Shown here one piece after another: positions 60,036 through 64,000 of a stretch of DNA of 64,000 bases. Below the pieces are notes generated by a model. The model had not been told where the DNA came from. It saw only the letters and a list, made by a program, of their open reading frames with translations, and did not search any database. How positions within the stretch are numbered: the first letter of the stretch is position 1; each line of letters opens with the position of its first letter. The stretch comes from Ahaetulla prasina (lineage: Eukaryota; Chordata; Lepidosauria; Squamata; Colubridae). Made by a program: the position numbers and the translations under genes. The DNA is taken from the NCBI RefSeq assembly GCF_028640845.1, contig NC_080539.1, forward strand, positions 106,790,554-106,854,553, in the 5' to 3' direction.

Positions 60036-60578
60036 GATGAGCTTTTAGCTTTCCTTATGTTTCTCTTCAGAGTCACTTTCCAACAGACCATTTCAGAAAT
60101 CAATCCGTACCCAGTTTTCTGTCACATGGACCAATCAGAGATTAGCTTGTCAGGTATAAATGCAAGAGCCCAGTTGGTCTCTGTTCAGTTCTATGTCAGT
60201 TGCTGAGAATTACACCAGAAAGATGTCACTCATCTCTGAAGATGCTAGTCACAGCTATCATTGAAATGTCAGAACATCCGAAAACCAGACTACACCCATT
60301 CAGCTCAAAAGCTCATTACTGCTTGATACAGAAGAAATATTTGATTTAAATTTCCTTCAATCTCTGGTATAACAGCTGCCCACTTTAAAACACATTTTCC
60401 ATATGGGCAATCAAAATGGCTAGTAAGAAGTATCATGCATATTATTTTTCCTGCCTACACAATTTCACTTTTATTATTTTCTTTGTATTCATACCATGTT
60501 CTGCAAATATGTATCCTAATGGATAGAATGTGCAACGGATATTCAGAGGAAACTAGTTAAATGTGTCTGGAATTATAT
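60036..60578. other. No gene recognised; possible Penelope-like fragment near 60110-60300
   Basis: 60130-60290 has CCAATCAGAG, TATAAATGCAAGAG and, at 60236-60270, a CTGAAGA ... GAAATGTC arrangement reminiscent of the hammerhead motif in Penelope-like elements (see findings). Confidence 0.4.
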
Positions 60579-60586
60579 ACTGTAAC

Positions 60587-61235
60587 CAGTGGTGGTATTC
60601 AGCCAGTTCTATCTGGTTCGGGTGAACCAGTAGCAGTGACAGTGGGAGGCTCCTCCCCCCTGCCCGGATGTCATCATGTCCCATTTTTGACACTCTGTGC
60701 ATGCGCAGAAGGTCATGTGTGCTTGCATTTGCGAACTGGTAGTGAAGTTAAACCTATGATTTAACTATGGTTTTCCCAGTTGCAATGTATGGTTGTGAAA
60801 GTTGGACCATAAGAAAGGCTGAGCGCCAAAGAATTGAGGCCTTTGAACTCTGGTGCTGGAGAAGATTCTTGTGAGTCCCTTGGACTGCAAGGCGAACAAA
60901 CAAGTCAGTCCTAGAGGAGATCAACCCTGACTGCTCTTAAGAAGGCCAGATCCTGAAGATGAAACTGAAATACTTTGGTCACCTAATGAGAAAGAAGGAC
61001 TCACTGGAGAAGAGCCTAATGATGGAAAAGATTGAGGGGAAAAGAAGAATGGGATGACAGAGAATGAGCTGGCTGGATGGAGTCACTGAAGCAGTAAGCG
61101 TGAGCTTAGATGGACTCTGGGGGATGGTGGAGGACAGGAAGGCCTGGAGGAATGTTGTCCATGGGGTCATGATGGGTCGGACACGACTTCGCAACTAACA
61201 ACAACACAAGCAAAGTTAAGTGAATACCACCCTTG
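60587..61235. mobile_element. MITE-A element split by Bov-B
   Basis: Left piece 60587-60751 (CAGTGGTGGTATTCAGCC, GTGGGAGGCTCC, TGCGCATGCGCAGAAGG-like core); right piece 61213-61235 ending GAATACCACCCTTG. TSD ACTGTAAC / GCTGTAAC at 60579-60586 and 61236-61243. Confidence 0.85.
60752..61212 (+). mobile_element. 5'-truncated Bov-B (RTE) LINE inside a MITE-A
   Basis: 461 bp with TSD AAGTTAA at 60745-60751 and 61213-61219. Codes AMYGCESWTIRKAERQRIEA, ELWCWRRFL, then KMKLKYFGHLMRKKDSLEK, WLDGVTEAVSVSLDG and RTRLRN, with three in-frame stops. Ends CTTCGCAACTAACAACAAC. Confidence 0.93.
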
Positions 61236-61569
61236 GCTGTAACATATGATCTCCAAGTACCAAAAAGGAGACTAATATAAGATTCCATTGTATGATAATG
61301 ACACTCTAAAGAATACTGAATGCCAGTATCAGCAGATTGACACTCTCTCCTGGGAAGTAATTAATGGATCAAATAGACCAGAAGTAGCTACCAAAAGCAA
61401 CTTGGTGATCTGTGTTCCAAAAATGATTACCCAGTGAGTGAATTTGACATGACAGGTAACAAATTCTGCAACTTTGCATCAATACAGTGAGGCTAATCTT
61501 AACCAACTTGAATTCAAATTCCATAGTTGTAGTTTTTAAACAAATGATGATCTAAGGGGGAAAAAAGCA
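61236..61569. other. No gene or repeat recognised
   Basis: Unique-looking DNA. Confidence 0.4.
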
Positions 61570-61946
61570 TACCGTATATACTCGAATATAAGCCGATCCG
61601 AGTATAAGCCGAGGTCCCCAATTTTACCCCAAAAAACTGGGGTAAACTGGGGACTCGAGTATAAGCCGAGGGTGGGAAATGAGGCAGCTACCGGTCGGGG
61701 AAACCCTCCCTCCCTCAGCCGAGAAGGCTGGCGGCTCCCCCGCCCCGCCCTCTCACTGCACCGGCAGGGCTTCCCCGCGCTAATGCAAAAGCCCGCCAAG
61801 TTTGCGCCATCCGGTATAATGTGAAAAAAAGAAGAAAAAAAAAAACTCGAGTATAAGCCGTATATACTCGAGTATAAGCCGAGGGGACGTTTTTCAGCAC
61901 AAAAAACGTGCTGAAAAACTCGGCTTATACTCGAGTATATACGGTA
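61570..61946. mobile_element. Palindrome-ended DNA element (MITE-D), 'ACTCGAGTATAAGCCGA' ends
   Basis: Left TACCGTATATACTCGAATAT and right ATACTCGAGTATATACGGTA are inverted. The motif GAGTATAAGCCGAG recurs at least four times inside. A GC-rich core (61685-61810) sits between the repeats. Ends resemble those of MITE-C (ACCGTAT...GTATAAG). Confidence 0.88.
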
Positions 61947-62229
61947 ATTTACTTTAGCAATACAGATCAGCAGATATTTCAGAGTGAGAAATAGGGAATG
62001 ATTATTTTAATGTGTCTCAGAGAGCACAACATGCAATTCTTTATGGTCTTCTCTTCCACCTCAAGGCATAAGCTTTAGTTAGACAGATTTACATAAATCT
62101 AACCAAAAAAGACATCCAAATAATTATTCCTTTATGTTTCATTGTATTCAATATGTTTGCATCACAGGAAGGAGAATCTTGGTTAACTTAATTCTCAGGA
62201 AGAGTTTGAGACCTGTAAGAGATATATCT
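61947..62229. other. No gene or repeat recognised
   Basis: AT-rich DNA. Confidence 0.4.
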
Positions 62230-63312
62230 TGATGAGACCAAAGCTAAGGATCTAACGATGCATCTGTTAAACTACTGAAGTTTGCAGATGACACAACAAT
62301 GATCTGTCTCATTCGAGACAATGATGAATCCGCATACAGACAGGAGGTTGAACAACTAGCCTCTTGATGCTACTGAAACAATCTGGAACTGAACACATTC
62401 AAAACCATAGAAATGGTGGTAGACTTTAGGAGAAACCCTTCCATACTTCCACCTCTCACAATACTAGACAACACAGTATCAACAGTAGAAACCTACAAAT
62501 TTCTAGGTTCTACCATATCACAAGATCTAAAATGGACAACTAACATCAAAAACGTCATCAAAAAAGGACAACAAAGAATGTTCTTTCTGCGCTAACTCAA
62601 AAAGCTCAAACTGCCCAAGGAGCTGTTGATCCAGTTCTACAGAGGAATTATTGAGTCTGTCATCTGTACCTCCATAACTGTCTGGTTTGGTTCTGCAACC
62701 CAACAAGACAGACACAGACTTCAGAGAATAATTAGAACTGCAGAAAAAACAATTGCTACCAACCTGCCTTCCATTGAGGACCTGTATACTGCACGAATCA
62801 AGAAGAGGGCCGTGAAAATATTTACAGATCCCTCACATCCTGGTCATAAACTGTTTCAACTCCTACCCTCAAAACGATGCTATAGAGCACTGCACACCAA
62901 TACAACTAGACACAAGAACAGTTTTTTTCCCCAAATGCCATCACTCTGCTAAACAAATAATTCCCTCAACACTGTCAAACTATTTACTAAATCTGCACTA
63001 TTAATCTTCTCATCGTTCCCATTACCCTTCTCCTTCCACTTATGACTATATGACTGTAACTTTGTTGCATGTATCCTTACGATTTATATTGATATTGATT
63101 GTTTCCTAATTGCTTATTTGTACCCTATGACTATCATTAAGTGTTGTATCATTAAGTGTTAAATTTGTACCATATGACTATCATTACGTGTTGTAAGTGT
63201 TGTACCGTAATGAAGGTATCTTTTCTTTTCTGTACACTGAGAGCATATCCACCAAGACAAATTCCTTGTGTGTCCAATCACACTTGGCCAATAAAAATTC
63301 TATTCTATTCTA
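62230..63312 (+). mobile_element. L3/CR1-like LINE, longest copy in the window
   Basis: Starts within RT, carries the end of ORF2, a 3' UTR of about 350 bp and an ATTCT tail (63297-63312). Provides the reference for the shorter copies at 27555, 48422, 49405 and 50106. Snake lineages are known for such LINE tails seeding AATAG repeats. Confidence 0.92.
62256..62952 (+). pseudogene. RT C-terminal half of the L3-like LINE ORF2
   Basis: Shows the catalytic box as LLKFADDTTMIC, then DESAYRQEVEQLAS, LNTFKTIEMVVDFRRNPSI, VETYKFLGSTISQDLKW, KKGQQRMFFLR with a stop directly after, then IQFYRGIIESVICTSITVWF, RTAEKTIATNLPSIEDLYTA, HPGHKLFQLLPSKRCYRALH and a short end before 62952. In-frame stops (about 62366 and 62594) inactivate it. 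The palm and endonuclease are missing through 5' truncation. Confidence 0.88.
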
Positions 63313-63553
63313 AGTGAATACAGACCTCCATTGCCTGCCCAACTCTCCAAAATGAGCATAAGCCACTCCCTTGCATATGTAACATAGAATAACAGGGTGG
63401 GAAGGGATCTTGGAAGTCTTCCAGTCCAACCCCCTGCTTGAGCAGGCGATCCTGTACCATTCTGGACAAATGTTTGTCCAATCTCTTCTTACAAATCTCC
63501 AGTGATGAAGCACCCACAATTTCTGGAGGCAAGCTGTTCCAGAGATTAAAATT

Positions 63554-63792
63554 AGTACAAGCTGGGAAGTTTTTGCTGCTCTGAATGTAACTAGCAGAAT
63601 TATTACTGGATGTTTTAAACCAGGGGTGTCCAAACTTGGCAACTTTAAGACTTTGCTTTGCTGGCTGAGGAATTCTGGGAGTTGAAGTCCACAAGTCTTA
63701 AAGTTGCCAAGTTTGGACACCCCTGCCTTAAACCTACATTTTACTTTGTTTGGTATGCCTTATTTTAACTGTGATTCTTCTGACACAATAAA
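63554..63792 (+). mobile_element. Unassigned LINE tail nested in CR1
   Basis: TSD TAAAATT at 63547-63553 and 63793-63799. Ends TATGCCTTATTTTAACTGTG, CTTCTGACACAATAAA, the same 3' end as the minus-strand LINE at 55801-56280. Contains a MITE-B. Confidence 0.75.
63621..63725. mobile_element. MITE-B element nested in the LINE tail
   Basis: 105 bp inverted repeat: CAGGGGTGTCCAAACTTGGC ... CCAAGTTTGGACACCCCTG. Flanks TTTTAAAC / CCTTAAAC (6 of 8). Confidence 0.9.
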
Positions 63793-64000
63793 TAAAATTG
63801 TTCTCACTGACAGGAAATTTCTGTCTTTAGCTCTATATTGGATCTCTCTTTATGATTTTCCACCCGTTACTTCTTGTCCTGCCCTCTGATGCTTTGGATA
63901 ATAGGTTGATCCTCTGTTATCTGTGGCTTCTTAGAAGAAAGAAAAGCCATCAATTCAAAAACTTGAATCTCTGTTTGCCTTCTCAGAAATGAATTTTGTT

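Larger units (their letters stand above)
63383..63930 (-). mobile_element. CR1 LINE 3' portion, antisense, twice interrupted
   Basis: CAGGGTGGGAAGGGATCTTG, CCAGTCCAACCCCCTGCTTG and CACCCACAATTTCTGGAGGC parallel the copy at 11251. CR1 resumes at about 63800 with TTCTCACTGACAGGAAATTT and continues to about 63930. Confidence 0.8.

Overview
The window looks like vertebrate, almost certainly squamate, and most likely snake, repeat-rich intergenic or intronic DNA. Signs are five or more LINE types side by side (L1, L2-like, CR1, Bov-B/RTE, and an L3/CR1-like LINE whose 3' end runs into AATAG/ATTCT repeats, a known snake pattern), tRNA-headed SINEs, many small hAT-type elements with 8-bp target site duplications (TSDs), solo LTRs and long tetranucleotide tracts. 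Species cannot be fixed from this. Family names come from remembered structure and motifs, not a database search.

Layout. 1-3131: an L2-like LINE split by a SINE. 3.4-12 kb: small DNA elements, a tRNA SINE, a tandemly amplified palindromic element and CR1. 12.5-14.1 kb: a three-level nest (SINE in SINE, with an hAT element inside carrying five 68-bp repeats). 15.2-18.2 kb: DNA elements and a cluster of three LTRs. 18-27 kb: mostly unique, AT-rich DNA with scattered elements. 27-31.6 kb: an LTR, LINE tails, SINEs and microsatellites. 32-39.5 kb: largely unique. 39.55-45.5 kb: a nearly complete but dead L1 flanked by a 10-bp TSD. 46-57.6 kb: LTRs, L3-like tails, L2 fragments. 59.8-64 kb: Bov-B, a possible Penelope-like fragment, a palindromic DNA element, an L3-like LINE and CR1.

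No complete host gene is visible. The one host-like coding signal is a possible 130-bp exon on the minus strand at 4584-4713, encoding a membrane segment between good splice sites. All long reading frames belong to retroelements and nearly all are broken by frameshifts or stops.

The most informative structures are relations among repeats. One SINE and the L2-like LINE share a 3' hairpin. Two SINEs share one tRNA-like head but have different LINE-type tails. A family of LTRs keeps an open, acidic-then-arginine-rich reading frame entering at the LTR edge in one frame. A 47-bp perfect hairpin is made of two inverted copies of an LTR end. A many-copy ACCGGTT-bearing hAT-type family has one set of ends but at least three interiors.
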